Shown in pieces: positions 51,897 through 60,856 of a DNA stretch of 64,000 nucleotides (positions are counted from its first letter, which is position 1; every line of letters starts with the position of its first letter). Origin of the DNA: Bradyrhizobium agreste (lineage in GTDB: Bacteria; Pseudomonadota; Alphaproteobacteria; Rhizobiales; Xanthobacteraceae); NCBI RefSeq assembly GCF_016031625.1, contig NZ_JACCHP010000001.1, forward strand, positions 248,001 through 312,000. Reading direction: 5' to 3'. A model generated the notes under the pieces. That model did not search any database. It had not been told where the DNA came from and saw nothing but the letters and a program-made list of their open reading frames with translations. The position numbers and the translations under genes are program-made.

Positions 51897-53059
51897 TCGC
51901 GGCCGAAACCAACTTTGGCGCTTGGAGGTGCGGCGCGCCCGCGAGCGGCGGCCACGGCCGCTGCCAACGCCAACGTTTCTCGCGCGCTATCAGACACCTC
52001 GTATTCATCGTCGTCGAGGAAAACGCCGTTCTCATTCACGGTGAAGATGATCGGCCGCAGATTCTCAGGTGTGCTGTATTCACCCGTGCACAAGAAAGCG
52101 GTGTTGACGATCTCCTCATAGCGGTTCCTCGCCTTTACGTGTGGCGGGTTGTCGCCAGAGGAGTTCGACGCCGGGAATTCCGGCGAGCTGGCGACGATGT
52201 AACCGATGTCTAGCTGAGCCGTTTGAAGCTCGTCCATCGCGTCCTGCTGTAGCACATCGTCTTCGTACATCACCTTCTTCGAGCAGTGATGCGGGGCCAG
52301 CAGCACGTTCCAATTCAACATGGGATCATTGTTGTGATCGTGCGTTTGCTGAAAGGTTTGCATCAATGTCGGGTAGGAGACATCGCCTAGGAACAATCCA
52401 TACATCGGGTGGTCCTGAGACCCAATGATCAAGCGCATCGTGACGCTGGTTTCGTTGCGGGCATCGGCTTCCCCCTCTTTGAAGGGACCGTGAATGAAGG
52501 CGTGGAATCTGTCGCTGACGTCTGCGCCATCAAGTAGGGTGATCGAAGAGCCCGGTCGCGTGTAGAACTGCTTCGGCAGATCATGGTATTTTTCGCCAGG
52601 CTCGAACAGAGAGCTGTAACCGATGACCCTCACGCGATTCCCGGCACCGGGATCGCCGCCGACTTTTATCGTCTTTGCCGCACGACGATGGGCTTCCTTG
52701 CGGAATACTTCCGCATCCTCGCATAGGACCTTCTCGTCTTCATACTCCCGGAAGATGTGCGGGCTATGCCATAGCTCTCCGATAACAACCCTTTTGAGCA
52801 GATCTGCGAAGCCACGGCAGTGGTCCTGGTCAGGATGCGTGAGCACGAAGCAAGACAGGTAGGGTTTCCCGTCGCGCTCGGGGAGCTTCGCGACCAGTTC
52901 ATCAACTAGCGGGATGTGCTCATTATCGTCGTCCTCCGCCATGACCTTGTCGTTCAAATCAATCTGGAGCACTTCGGATTCACTGATCACAATGGTCGTG
53001 CTGTCTCCGCAGCCAACAGGCCAAAAAATGAAGGATGGTCCTTTCACGTCTGCAAACAT
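51893..53059 (-). CDS. Metallo-beta-lactamase-fold protein of a ubiquitin-like/CBASS-type operon
   Basis: About 388 residues. The N-terminal FIFWPVGCGDSTTIVI and the metal motif FVLTHPDQDHCRGF (HxDxDH-like) place it in the MBL fold, close to ComEC-type domains. Further ligands are in LFLGDVS and LLAPHHCSKKV. The C-terminus is a low-complexity tail, AAAVAAARGRAAPPSAKVGFGRE, not needed for the fold. The ATG at 53059 is preferred (GAGGAG five bases upstream); a GTG precedes it by one codon. It is the first of three overlapping genes with the E2-E1-JAB fusion and the patatin. It may hydrolyse a nucleotide or be the protein that is conjugated, taking the place of the CD-NTase of CBASS. Confidence 0.75.
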   Translation of the reverse strand: MFADVKGPSFIFWPVGCGDSTTIVISESEVLQIDLNDKVMAEDDDNEHIPLVDELVAKLPERDGKPYLSCFVLTHPDQDHCRGFADLLKRVVIGELWHSPHIFREYEDEKVLCEDAEVFRKEAHRRAAKTIKVGGDPGAGNRVRVIGYSSLFEPGEKYHDLPKQFYTRPGSSITLLDGADVSDRFHAFIHGPFKEGEADARNETSVTMRLIIGSQDHPMYGLFLGDVSYPTLMQTFQQTHDHNNDPMLNWNVLLAPHHCSKKVMYEDDVLQQDAMDELQTAQLDIGYIVASSPEFPASNSSGDNPPHVKARNRYEEIVNTAFLCTGEYSTPENLRPIIFTVNENGVFLDDDEYEVSDSARETLALAAAVAAARGRAAPPSAKVGFGRE

Positions 53060-53959
53060 CACATCTCCTCGGCCGAGCTGGCACTACAATTTGATTTTCA
53101 ACCAATCCTGCAGCGCGAAGGGGAGCGTCTCCCATGGGACGGTCGGCTGCCGCTAACTAAAAAATATACATCGATTCCTGGTTGCAAGCCACGCGAGTGG
53201 CGCAGAAAGTGGCAGATATCCAATGTAAAATGGTGCGGGCGGCGGACCCGAGCCGGCACAGGCCTTGCAGCCCCAGGATTTTTATCACCTTTCGGCTCTC
53301 GCCGCCGCCCATCAGGCGTTCGTGGTCTGGACTATCCCTTCACCCTGGTACGCCAGCATTTTGCTTTGCCCATGCACGACGGGGCTTCTTCGAGCTGGCC
53401 GACAGATGTCACACGCGCAACGTGGAACACGACAGCATCGCGCGTGGCTCATCGTCGTTACGTCAGTCTGCAAGAATGGATTTCTCTTTGGCGCGCCTGC
53501 CGGCCGAATTATCTTCCTGCAAGGAAACGCGCCGCGCGTTTTCGGTTTCAAAGTTGCATAAACCGCCGACATTCGGGTCCGGCCCGCACCAAGATATGCT
53601 ATGTTCCACAACATCTGCAATGCGGAGGACAGTCTATGCAGCCGGCAGCGTCTTGGCTTCAGGTTCTTCGTCGTATGACTCGGCGAGTACAGAGATGGCG
53701 CCGAAGACTTGCGCGCTCGGCGGCGGCCGACGGACGGGATAATCTCCACGAGCTCTTTCTATTCGGGCCGCACGGCTAACCGCGCCTCACGCATCCACCA
53801 CGCTTGGGTCGAAAGTGGCCCAATTCCACGCTGGCGCCACCGCATCCGGCACCGAAATTAGATTACGTCGCGGCACTTTGAAAATTATCCCTAGCACCGC
53901 ACAATCGTGTGCGGCCGGCTGATCGGTAGAGCCACAGCATGACGGGTTGCGGCGAGCGT
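53060..53959. other. Intergenic region upstream of the defence-type operon
   Basis: The first 100 bases should contain the promoter of the MBL/E2-E1-JAB/patatin operon; AT-rich stretches near 53085-53170 fit. The rest (53200-53950) has overlapping frames on the plus strand with no recognisable product, probably decayed DNA. No CD-NTase or regulator gene is present. Confidence 0.45.
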
Positions 53960-55109
53960 CACGTGATCATCATCACGCATGTCCAGATCCCTATTGCTTT
54001 GTGCCTCGGCGCATATATTGGCGACTACATCGCGAGCCTGCTCGAACAGCAGGCATCGGATCGGGCGGACGCGCCACCTCTCTCGTGCATGGCACTTGCG
54101 TCGGCATCAGCGAAAGCGACGCCGACGTCCTGGTCAACTCTGGAGGATGGCCGCGCGCTTCTCGGAGACGCCGTCATCCTCGCGACCGGACATGACACAA
54201 GAGCTAGCAGTCCGGGGCATGCAGATCCCTGGGCGTCGCCTTCAGCCGCTCCCATCTCCCCCGACGCAACCGTTCTGATCCTCGGCACCGGACTGACGAT
54301 GGTCGACTACGTCCTGTCGCTGCTCCGCGATGGGCACCGAGGCCCGATCATCGCGATGTCGCTGCGAGGCGTGCTCGCAAGACCCCGTCGCCGGGTCGAT
54401 GCTGTGCCTATCGCGGAGACCGAGGTTCCGTTCGGCGCCGGAATCAACAGGTTGCTGCGCTGGCTGCGGGACCGCATTGACCGCCACATCGCTGAGGGAG
54501 GAGACTGGCGCGGTGTCATCGACGGTCTTCGTCCGTATACCCAGCGGCTATGGCGCGAACTTTCACCGATCTCCAAGCGTCGCTTCCTGGAGCACGCGCG
54601 CCTGGTGGGACGTGCATCGCCATCGTATGGCGCCCGAACTGGAGGGGCGGATCACCCAAGCCATCTATAAGGGGCAGCTCACCCTGTTGGCGGTGAAGGT
54701 GATCGGTACTGAGCCTAATGCCGCCGTCTGGGTCAGATATTGCCGACGCGGCGATGTCGACATTCGCGACATGCAGGTCGGCGCCGTCATCCATTGCACC
54801 GGCATCGTCAAGGATCCCCGCGCCACGCCAAATCCAGCGGTACGCAGCCTGGTCGATCGGGGCCTCGCACGGGTCGACCCGCTCTGTATTGGTATCGATA
54901 CGGACGCCGACTGCGCGATCATAGATCGCAACGGCATTGGCTCGCGCCGGCTGTTCGCAATCGGACCGCTGACCCGCGCCGCCTTCTGGGAGATCATTGC
55001 GATCCCCGATATCCGCAACCAATGTGCGGCACTCGCCGCGCGGCTGGCCAAAACCGACAGCGAGCAACCGCCGGAACCCATCGTCAGCTCGCCAGCGTCT
55101 ACCTGCTGA
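53960..55109 (+). pseudogene. FAD/NAD(P)-binding protein (COG4529-like), heavily frameshifted
   Basis: Fragments in successive frames match a flavin-dependent NAD(P)-binding protein: FVPRRIY, then GDYIASLLEQQ, DAVILATGHDT, DATVLILGTGLTMVDYVLSL (second dinucleotide motif GTGLT), RGPIIAMSLRG, ELSPISKRRFLEHAR, then in another frame WWDVHRHRMAPELEGRITQA and the C-terminal VGAVIHCTGIVKDPRATPNP and IGSRRLFAIGPLTRAAFWEI. At least three frame changes (about 54020, 54100 and 54605) and loss of the N-terminal GxGxxG show that the gene is dead. Confidence 0.7.
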
Positions 55110-55119
55110 AGCCGGCTGG

Positions 55120-55381
55120 GGTCGATGGCTTTTCCAGCCCGTTCATGAGCCGCACCAGGCTCGATTTGCCGGCGCCGGAGCGCCCAATCACACCGTTGAT
55201 CGAGCCGCGCGGGATGCAAAATCGATGTCCTGCAGCGCCTGCAGGGATTGTCGCGGTAGGCGCGATAGACCTTCGAGGCCGCCTCGTACCGCACCATGGC
55301 GTCGTTTGCGGCCGGTGCAGGTGCGACGGGCGGCAGAAATTCGATAGGCCGCACCGCAGTCAGGAATTGATGTGCGTCCAT
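55120..55381 (-). pseudogene. Fragment of a MetN-like ABC transporter ATPase gene
   Basis: The minus-strand frame starts at ATG 55381 directly after the flavoprotein remnant's stop. It encodes [18 protein letters not shown] before the frame shifts. In other frames [10 protein letters not shown] and then [20 protein letters not shown] (about 55215-55125) follow, the Walker A region of methionine-type (MetN) ATPases, with MNGLEKPS. The gene is then cut off at about 55120. At least two indels and the truncation make it non-functional. Confidence 0.7.
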
Positions 55382-55950
55382 TCAGTCATCCAGTTGCAGG
55401 TGGCCTTGGCCGCTCGGGCGCAGCGAGACCGTCCAGCGGTCATGCTTCTGCCTGCGCAGGCCGTTGGCGCCGGCAACGGCGCCGCTGTCGTCCACGAGCA
55501 GTTCGAGCGCAGGACTGTGATCGAGGATGGTGACGCCGGCCTGCTTGGTGCGCTTGAGCATCAGGCGCATATATTCAGGCCCCTGCAGCGAGTTGCGTTG
55601 CGACCGGCCGCGCTCGTCCATCGGATAGGGATAGCCCCAATCGGCCAGACGATACGCGCGCCATCCAGCGACGATCCTGGAGGTAGCTACCCATTTTCTC
55701 GCGGTTAGCCATCGCGACCTCGCGCGACGCCGGATCCGGATCGACATGCGCCGGTGCCGGCCGCCGCAGTCGCGCCCGAGGTGCCGCAAAAGCCCTTGTC
55801 AGCCAGCACCACGCGCGCGCCGCGTTCAGCGGCGCTCACCGCCACCCAGGTACCGGCCGGTCCGCCGCCGAGCACCAACACATCGGCGTCAAACTCCACG
55901 GATCCGGGCTGCGCGGATAGCCGCTCGGCGCGGTCGGGTTGGATGGTCAT
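55382..55950 (-). pseudogene. Fragment of a flavoprotein of the fumarate/adenylylsulfate reductase type
   Basis: From ATG 55950 the minus strand reads FDADVLVLGGGPAGTWVAVS (FAD motif GGGPAG) and GARVVLADKGFCGTSGATAA (substrate-side FAD contact). A frame change near 55790 and another near 55710 follow. The frame then continues with RNSLQGPEYMRLMLKRTKQA, GVTILDHSPALELLVDDSGA and VAGANGLRRQKHDRWTVSLR before ending. The catalytic C-terminal half is missing. With the MetN fragment it is the relic of a sulfur-scavenging type operon. Confidence 0.7.
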
Positions 55951-56240
55951 GACTCACGTCTCCGGGCGGACTCGATCGCGTACCGCGTTGCACCACCATC
56001 GTTACGCGCGCAAACGCCGCCGGCAATTTCAGATATTTGCAGAGAGTTGGACGAAGCTTTCTCAGCCCTCACCGGCGGAAGAAGATTCGTGTGCCGGATA
56101 CCGAATGTTTCGCCGCTGCGATGAGGCGCGACACGAGATTCCGCGCAAGGACGGCCAGCGGAGACGGATATTTTTGTCTTGCTCGTGGCCGCCCGTGATT
56201 CAGTCTCTCACGCGTGTCCCATCGGCATCACTGGCGCCAT
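55951..56240. other. Intergenic region between relic genes and monooxygenase
   Basis: No gene is supported in this stretch. It probably carries the 3' end region of the flavin monooxygenase transcript; no strong hairpin stands out. Confidence 0.35.
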
Positions 56241-57335
56241 TTAGCAGGCGCCGGTCACGAGCGTCGGCCTGTCGTTGACTTTGGTCGGCGGCGCCGCGTG
56301 CACCCGCGGGATAATCTCCTTGGCAAAACGCTCCATCTCCGCCTCGAACGGCTGGAATTGCAGCATGAACAATTCGATTCCAGCGGCATGAAACGCCCGA
56401 ATGCGGGCCGCCACCTCGTCGTAGCTGCCGACCAACCCCGCGGCGGTCCCGCCGTTGCTGCCGACCCGCGCCGATTTCTGCATGGTCTGCATCATGACGA
56501 CCTTCGGGTCGGTGTTCTGCTTCTGGATCGCCTTGATCGGCGCATCCTTCTTCGACAGATCGAGCAGCCGCTCATAGGCGGCTTGCGCCTCGGCGTGCGT
56601 TTCGCGCGTGATGACAAAGGCGGACAGGCCGAAACGGAGCGGCGCCCCGGCACGCGGCCGGGCCGCCACGTCGGCAATCAAGCCGGCGACATCCTCGAGC
56701 GGCTGTCCGTTGATGAACCAGACATCGCCGTGATCGGCAACCAATGCGCGCGCCGGTTCGGATTCACCGCCGACATAGATCAACGGCCGAGGCCGGTAGA
56801 GGCTCGCCGGCCGCAACACATAGTCGCGGACGTCGAAATGCTCGCCCTTATAGGTCAGCCGCTCGCCTTGCATCAGGCGCGACACCACCGTGATCCATTC
56901 GCGGCCGTAGGCATAGCGGGCGTCGTGCTCGGCGAAACCGATGCCCGCCCTGTCGAGCTCGGGCCGATTCCAGGCATTGACCAGATTAATGGCGAACCGG
57001 CCTTGGCTGATGTTCTCGATCCCGAGCGCAAGCTTGGCCAGCACGACCGGATGGTAGAGATAGGGCTTGATGGCCGCGATGATCTCGATCCGGCTGGTCA
57101 GGGCCGCCAGTGCGGCCGCCGCGCTCCAGGCCTCGAGCTGATCGAGATCCTCCTGGTGCGGATTGATCGTATGCTGCGCGATCAGCGTGGAATCGTAACC
57201 CAGCGCCTCCGCCGCGAGCACGAGATCGCGATTGCGCTCCCATGATGCATCGTATGGCTCTTCGGGATCCTGATAGGCAGCGCGCGAACCGTGCACCAGC
57301 GCCCAGATGCCAAAACGGAGCGGTCGTATCGTCAT
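56241..57335 (-). CDS. LLM-class flavin-dependent monooxygenase (SsuD/SfnG-like)
   Basis: About 364 residues of the luciferase-like monooxygenase family. The opening RFGIWALVHGSRAAYQDPEEPYDASWERNRDL and LAAEALGYDSTLIAQHTINP, then ALAALTSRIEIIAAIKPYLYHPVVLAKLA, RFAINLVNAWNRPELDRAGI and PRPLIYVGGESEPARALVADHGDVWFING, are typical of SsuD/SfnG-type FMNH2-dependent sulfonate or sulfone monooxygenases. The ATG at 57335 has GGGAGA upstream; the longer frame to 57599 is not coding. It is divergent from an Ssu-type transporter, so release of sulfite from alkane- or dimethyl-sulfur compounds is likely. The exact substrate is open. Confidence 0.85.
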   Translation of the reverse strand: MTIRPLRFGIWALVHGSRAAYQDPEEPYDASWERNRDLVLAAEALGYDSTLIAQHTINPHQEDLDQLEAWSAAAALAALTSRIEIIAAIKPYLYHPVVLAKLALGIENISQGRFAINLVNAWNRPELDRAGIGFAEHDARYAYGREWITVVSRLMQGERLTYKGEHFDVRDYVLRPASLYRPRPLIYVGGESEPARALVADHGDVWFINGQPLEDVAGLIADVAARPRAGAPLRFGLSAFVITRETHAEAQAAYERLLDLSKKDAPIKAIQKQNTDPKVVMMQTMQKSARVGSNGGTAAGLVGSYDEVAARIRAFHAAGIELFMLQFQPFEAEMERFAKEIIPRVHAAPPTKVNDRPTLVTGAC

Positions 57336-57638
57336 CGGCTGTCTCTCCCGAATTCTCCTTCGCATTGACCCGTTTTCCGCAAAGCGCGGCGAGAGATCAA
57401 GCGACGCCGCATCAAAAGATTTTCCTTGTCGTGTTGCGCACACGGATAAATCAGAAAACTCGGGAACAAACGACAATTGGAAAACCACTCTATTTCTGTC
57501 CGCCGAAAATCGTGGGACAGTTTGCGGCGCGTGAACGACGGTTTCATTCGAATGGCGACACATTGCCGACCGGGTGAACGAAGACATGCGCCGCATCAAC
57601 GACTATCGTGCGCAGCGATTAACAAGGACGAATTCATC

Positions 57639-58505
57639 TTGAGCAACCTCGAACAGACCGCCTCATCGGTCGCATTCGATGCCGCGCAGCCCAGCGACAA
57701 TGCCGTCTCACGCGCTCGGAAGGTTCCGTTCGAGATCGGCCGGCGCGGTTTGCTGCTGTTGTCGTGGCTTGCTCCGGTCGTGCTTCTCATCGTCTGGGAG
57801 CTGCTGGCGCAGGCCGGCTGGTTGTCGCCGCAGGTACTGCCCGCGCCGAGCAAGGTGCTCAGGACCGCATTCAAGCTGGCGGCCTCGGGAAGTTTGCTGA
57901 ACGACCTCGGCATCAGCCTGCTGCGCGCGATTGGGGGCTTTACCATCGGCGCCAGCATCGGCTTCGCACTAGGCATCCTGGTCGGCTTTTCGCGGATCGC
58001 GGAGGCCGCCATCGATCGCAGCGTCCAGATGATCCGTGCGATACCGTTCCTCGCCCTGCTACCGCTGGTGATCGTCTGGCTCGGCGTCGGCGAAGCCGAG
58101 AAGATCTTTTTGGTCGCGCTTGGCGTGGCCTTCCCGATCTATATCAACACCACGCTCGGGATCCGGCAGATCGACCCGAAGCTGATCGAGCTTGGCCGCG
58201 TGCAAGGGCTCGGCACGCTGGACCTGATCCGGCGCATTGTCCTGCCGGGCGCCCTGCCCTCGATCCTGACTGGGGTTCGCTATGCACTGGCCACCGCGTG
58301 GCTGGCGCTGGTGGTGGCCGAAACCATCGGCGCGCAATCCGGGATCGGCTTTCTCGCCATGGACGCGCGCGAATTCCTGCGCACCGACGTGATCGTGCTG
58401 ACGATCGTGATCTACGCGCTGATCGGCGTCGCAGCCGACGCGATCGCCCGCACTCTCGAGCGTCGCCTGCTGGCTTGGCATCCGAACTATGGGGGCACAC
58501 GGTGA
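57639..58505 (+). CDS. ABC transporter permease, aliphatic sulfonate/nitrate (SsuC) type
   Basis: About 288 residues, probably from TTG 57639 after AAGGA; no better start exists and the longer frame from 57477 is antisense to the monooxygenase leader. Six membrane helices are predicted. The EAA-type loop ELGRVQGLGTLDLIRRIVLPGALPSILTG, followed by YALATAWLALVVAETIGAQSGIGFLAM, is the hallmark of SsuC/TauC/NrtB permeases. Its stop overlaps the ATPase gene start as GTGA. The neighbouring monooxygenase and binding protein make sulfonate uptake the likely role. Confidence 0.85.
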   Translation: MSNLEQTASSVAFDAAQPSDNAVSRARKVPFEIGRRGLLLLSWLAPVVLLIVWELLAQAGWLSPQVLPAPSKVLRTAFKLAASGSLLNDLGISLLRAIGGFTIGASIGFALGILVGFSRIAEAAIDRSVQMIRAIPFLALLPLVIVWLGVGEAEKIFLVALGVAFPIYINTTLGIRQIDPKLIELGRVQGLGTLDLIRRIVLPGALPSILTGVRYALATAWLALVVAETIGAQSGIGFLAMDAREFLRTDVIVLTIVIYALIGVAADAIARTLERRLLAWHPNYGGTR

Positions 58506-59227
58506 CCTTGCACGTTGTCCCCTCTTCGACCGCGGCTTCGCCGGCCGTCGCCGTGACACATCTCTATCGCGCCTACGGCAGCCGCGTCGTGATCGAGAAC
58601 CTCAACCTGCGCATCGAGCGCGGCGAGTTCGTTGCCCTGCTCGGTGAAAGCGGCTGCGGCAAGACCACGCTGCTCCGTGCGCTGGCCGGGCTCGACCCGA
58701 TCGACGGCGGGCGCATCGCCGCACCGCGTCGCCCAGCGGTGGTCTTTCAGGAGCACCGGCTGCTGCCGTGGGACACCCTGTGGCGCAACGTGGCACTCGG
58801 CCTGCAGGCAGCCGATGCCCGCGAGCGTGCGGCCGCGGCGCTGGCCGAGGTCGGGCTCGGTGACCGGCTCGACGACTGGCCGCGTAACCTCTCCGGCGGC
58901 GAGGCGCAGCGCGTTGCGCTGGCCCGCGCCCTGATGCAGGAACCCGAGTTGCTCCTGCTTGATGAACCCTTTGCCGCGCTCGACGCGCTGACCCGCATCC
59001 GCATGCACCATCTGGTGCGCGAATTGGTGGCCACGCACCGGCCCGGCGTGCTCCTCGTCACCCATGACGTGGATGAAGCGATCGCGCTAGCGGACCGCAT
59101 CCTGGTGATGCGCGACGGTCGGATCGCCTTCGAGCATCGCACCAGCGGTCATGGTGCGCGGTCGATTGCGCGCGCCGAGCTGCTGGCCGAGCTCGGCGTC
59201 GTCGCCTCCCACCCCATCCCTGCCTGA
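58502..59227 (+). CDS. ABC transporter ATP-binding protein, SsuB type
   Basis: A 241-residue ATPase beginning with GTG that overlaps the permease stop. It has Walker A GESGCGKTTLLRAL, the Q-loop VVFQEHRLLPWDTLWRNV (characteristic of SsuB/TauB: 'LLPWxTVxxNV'), signature LSGGEAQRVALARAL, Walker B LLLLDEPFAALDALTR and switch LVTHDVDEAIALADRI. The longer upstream frame from 57764 runs out of frame through the permease gene and is not coding. Confidence 0.9.
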   Translation: MTLHVVPSSTAASPAVAVTHLYRAYGSRVVIENLNLRIERGEFVALLGESGCGKTTLLRALAGLDPIDGGRIAAPRRPAVVFQEHRLLPWDTLWRNVALGLQAADARERAAAALAEVGLGDRLDDWPRNLSGGEAQRVALARALMQEPELLLLDEPFAALDALTRIRMHHLVRELVATHRPGVLLVTHDVDEAIALADRILVMRDGRIAFEHRTSGHGARSIARAELLAELGVVASHPIPA

Positions 59228-59248
59228 GTTCTCCGGAAGGACACTGTC

Positions 59249-60247
59249 ATGTCTAAATTCGCAAACCCTTCCCGCCGCGGTTTCCTCGGCGGCGCCGCCT
59301 TCGGCATCGGCGCGCTGGCGGGCTTTGACCTGTCCCAGACCGCGGAGGCGGCGACCGGCCGTGTCACCGACACCGTTCGCCTGACCTGGGGTTTGAGCGG
59401 CCTGAACCTGATCGCCAAGGAGCGCGGCCAGTTCGAGAAGCTGCTCGCCAAGGACGGCATCAAGGTCGAATGGCTGGGGCCGTTCCCGAACCACGCCCCG
59501 ACGCTGCAGGCGGTGACCGGCGGTAGCGCCGATTTCAGCTTCGGCGGCAGCACGACCCCGGCGCTGGCCGCGATAATCGCGGGCTCCCCGCTCGTGTTCA
59601 CTCAGTTCGTGGTCTACGAGCCGCGCACCACCGCGATCATCGCGAAGGACGATTCCGGCATCAACAGGATTGAGGATCTGGTCGGCAAGTCGGTGGCGGT
59701 GAACCGTTCCGGTCTCGGCGAATTCCTGCTGGTCGCGGCGCTCGAGAAGCACAAGGTCGATCGCTCCGCAGTGAAATTCGTCTACCTCAATCCGCCGGAT
59801 GCGGCACCGGCCCTCGCCTCCGGAAAGGTCGACGCGTGGTCGATGTGGAGCCCCGGCGTCGACATCGCCCGGCTCGAATACAAGGCGCACGATATCTTCC
59901 TCGAGGGCCGCGACCTGGATTTCCAAATCGACTACACCTCCTATCTCACCACGCGCAAATTCGCGACCGAAAACCCGGCGCTGGTCCGCGCGGTCAACGA
60001 AGCATTTCGCGCCGAGGGGAAATGGATCTCGGAGAACGGCAAGGACGCGGAGTACATCGCGCAGAAGGCCGGCAAATACAGCGACCAGGTGCGCGATCAG
60101 TTCATCGCACTGAACCGGACATATCGCTACTTCCCGGTCAACGACGAGAAATTCGTGTCCGAATTGCAAAAGGCCACCGATTGGCTGGTCGCGCGCAAGG
60201 TGCTGCCTGAGCCAGTCAAGGTCAGCGATTACCTGGCTCAGCTCTGA
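59249..60247 (+). CDS. Aliphatic sulfonate/nitrate/taurine-type substrate-binding protein (SsuA-like)
   Basis: A 332-residue binding protein with a Tat signal PSRRGFLGGAAFGIGALAGF (cleavage near TAEAA). The mature region TVRLTWGLSGLNLIAKERGQF, HAPTLQAVTGGSADFSFGGSTTPALAAIIAGSP and IEDLVGKSVAVNRSGLGEFL is typical of NMT1/SsuA-like proteins. The permease and ATPase genes precede it directly, giving gene order permease-ATPase-binding protein. A double-hairpin element lies about 245 bases after its stop. Alkanesulfonates or related sulfur compounds are the expected ligand. Confidence 0.85.
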   Translation: MSKFANPSRRGFLGGAAFGIGALAGFDLSQTAEAATGRVTDTVRLTWGLSGLNLIAKERGQFEKLLAKDGIKVEWLGPFPNHAPTLQAVTGGSADFSFGGSTTPALAAIIAGSPLVFTQFVVYEPRTTAIIAKDDSGINRIEDLVGKSVAVNRSGLGEFLLVAALEKHKVDRSAVKFVYLNPPDAAPALASGKVDAWSMWSPGVDIARLEYKAHDIFLEGRDLDFQIDYTSYLTTRKFATENPALVRAVNEAFRAEGKWISENGKDAEYIAQKAGKYSDQVRDQFIALNRTYRYFPVNDEKFVSELQKATDWLVARKVLPEPVKVSDYLAQL

Positions 60248-60492
60248 ACCAACGCCGCCCTAGCCTCAGCCGGATCCACGCATGAACAAGTCAGTCTCTG
60301 CCCATTCTTTTGAAGCCCCGCATAACGGCGGCCACCGTCACGGGAGGCCTTCGAAGCAATTCTCTGAACTGACTGGGGCAAGCGTAGCCGGCGGATCTTT
60401 GTTGGATTGGGCTCCCGCATGGTCGCGAGCCGTCCAATTCCGCGACACCAGTTCCCGACAGCGCGGCGAAGCGCGCTCCGCTTCAAAAAGAT

Positions 60493-60555
60493 GCCGCTGC
60501 CGGAGTTTTCCAGCAGCGGCGCCAGTCAGGGAGGAAGCAGACGAGCCGGTCTGCT
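60493..60555 (+). terminator. Double-hairpin intergenic element (copy 2)
   Basis: GCCGCTGC (60493-60500) pairs with GCAGCGGC (60513-60520), extended inward after one mismatch. AGCAGAC (60536-60542) pairs with GTCTGCT (60549-60555). Order, spacing and loop match copy 1 at 754-816, and the outer base pair of the second stem is A-U here but G-C there, a compensatory change. It follows the sulfonate transporter operon and may be its 3' end. Confidence 0.55.
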
Positions 60556-60788
60556 AGCGGATCCGTAGGGCGCAGATAGCTCGCCCGAAATTTTCATACC
60601 CGAGACGCTTCACGGACCCTCTTTCACCGCGAGCGGAGCTCGCTCAGTACGCTGCAGCAAATCGCATCCGGCACTCAGGACAGGCGCGGAGAGCCCAATT
60701 AAGCAGCCAGCAGGAGACGGCGCCGACGACCATCCCTTCCCAGCCGAACCTGGCTCCTGCGCCAAAGAAAGCAGGACGAACGTCGTGG

Positions 60789-60850
60789 TCTAGACCTGCA
60801 TGAAGCGGCGTGTAAGATCGGCTGAAGCATCAATTGGGTAGGGTTGGGTA
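60789..60850. promoter_or_regulatory. Shared regulatory module upstream of the half-barrel gene
   Basis: TCTAGA (60789-60794), 40 bases, then TGGGTAGGGTTGGGTA (60835-60850). This is the same sequence logic and identical spacing as at 30425-30486 before the Tm-1-like operon. It sits 7-68 bases before the GTG start at 60857. Confidence 0.6.
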
Positions 60851-60856
60851 GAAACC

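Larger units (their letters stand above)
60248..60856. other. Intergenic region with hairpin element and shared regulatory module
   Basis: Contains the second double-hairpin element (60493-60555) and the TCTAGA/TGGGTA module (60789-60850). No gene is supported between them. Confidence 0.5.

Noticed and set aside
53060-53959. Hidden CD-NTase gene that would make the E2-E1-JAB operon a normal CBASS
   Set aside because: No frame on either strand shows a GS(x)nDxD nucleotidyltransferase motif here or between 47 and 54 kb.
56214-57245. 343-codon plus-strand frame opposite the LLM monooxygenase
   Set aside because: It is the antisense shadow of a clear flavin monooxygenase gene and has no start signal or motif.
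57764-58501. N-terminal extension of the SsuB-type ATPase
   Set aside because: It is a shifted frame of the permease gene; the GTG at 58502 overlaps the permease stop and begins the ATPase fold.
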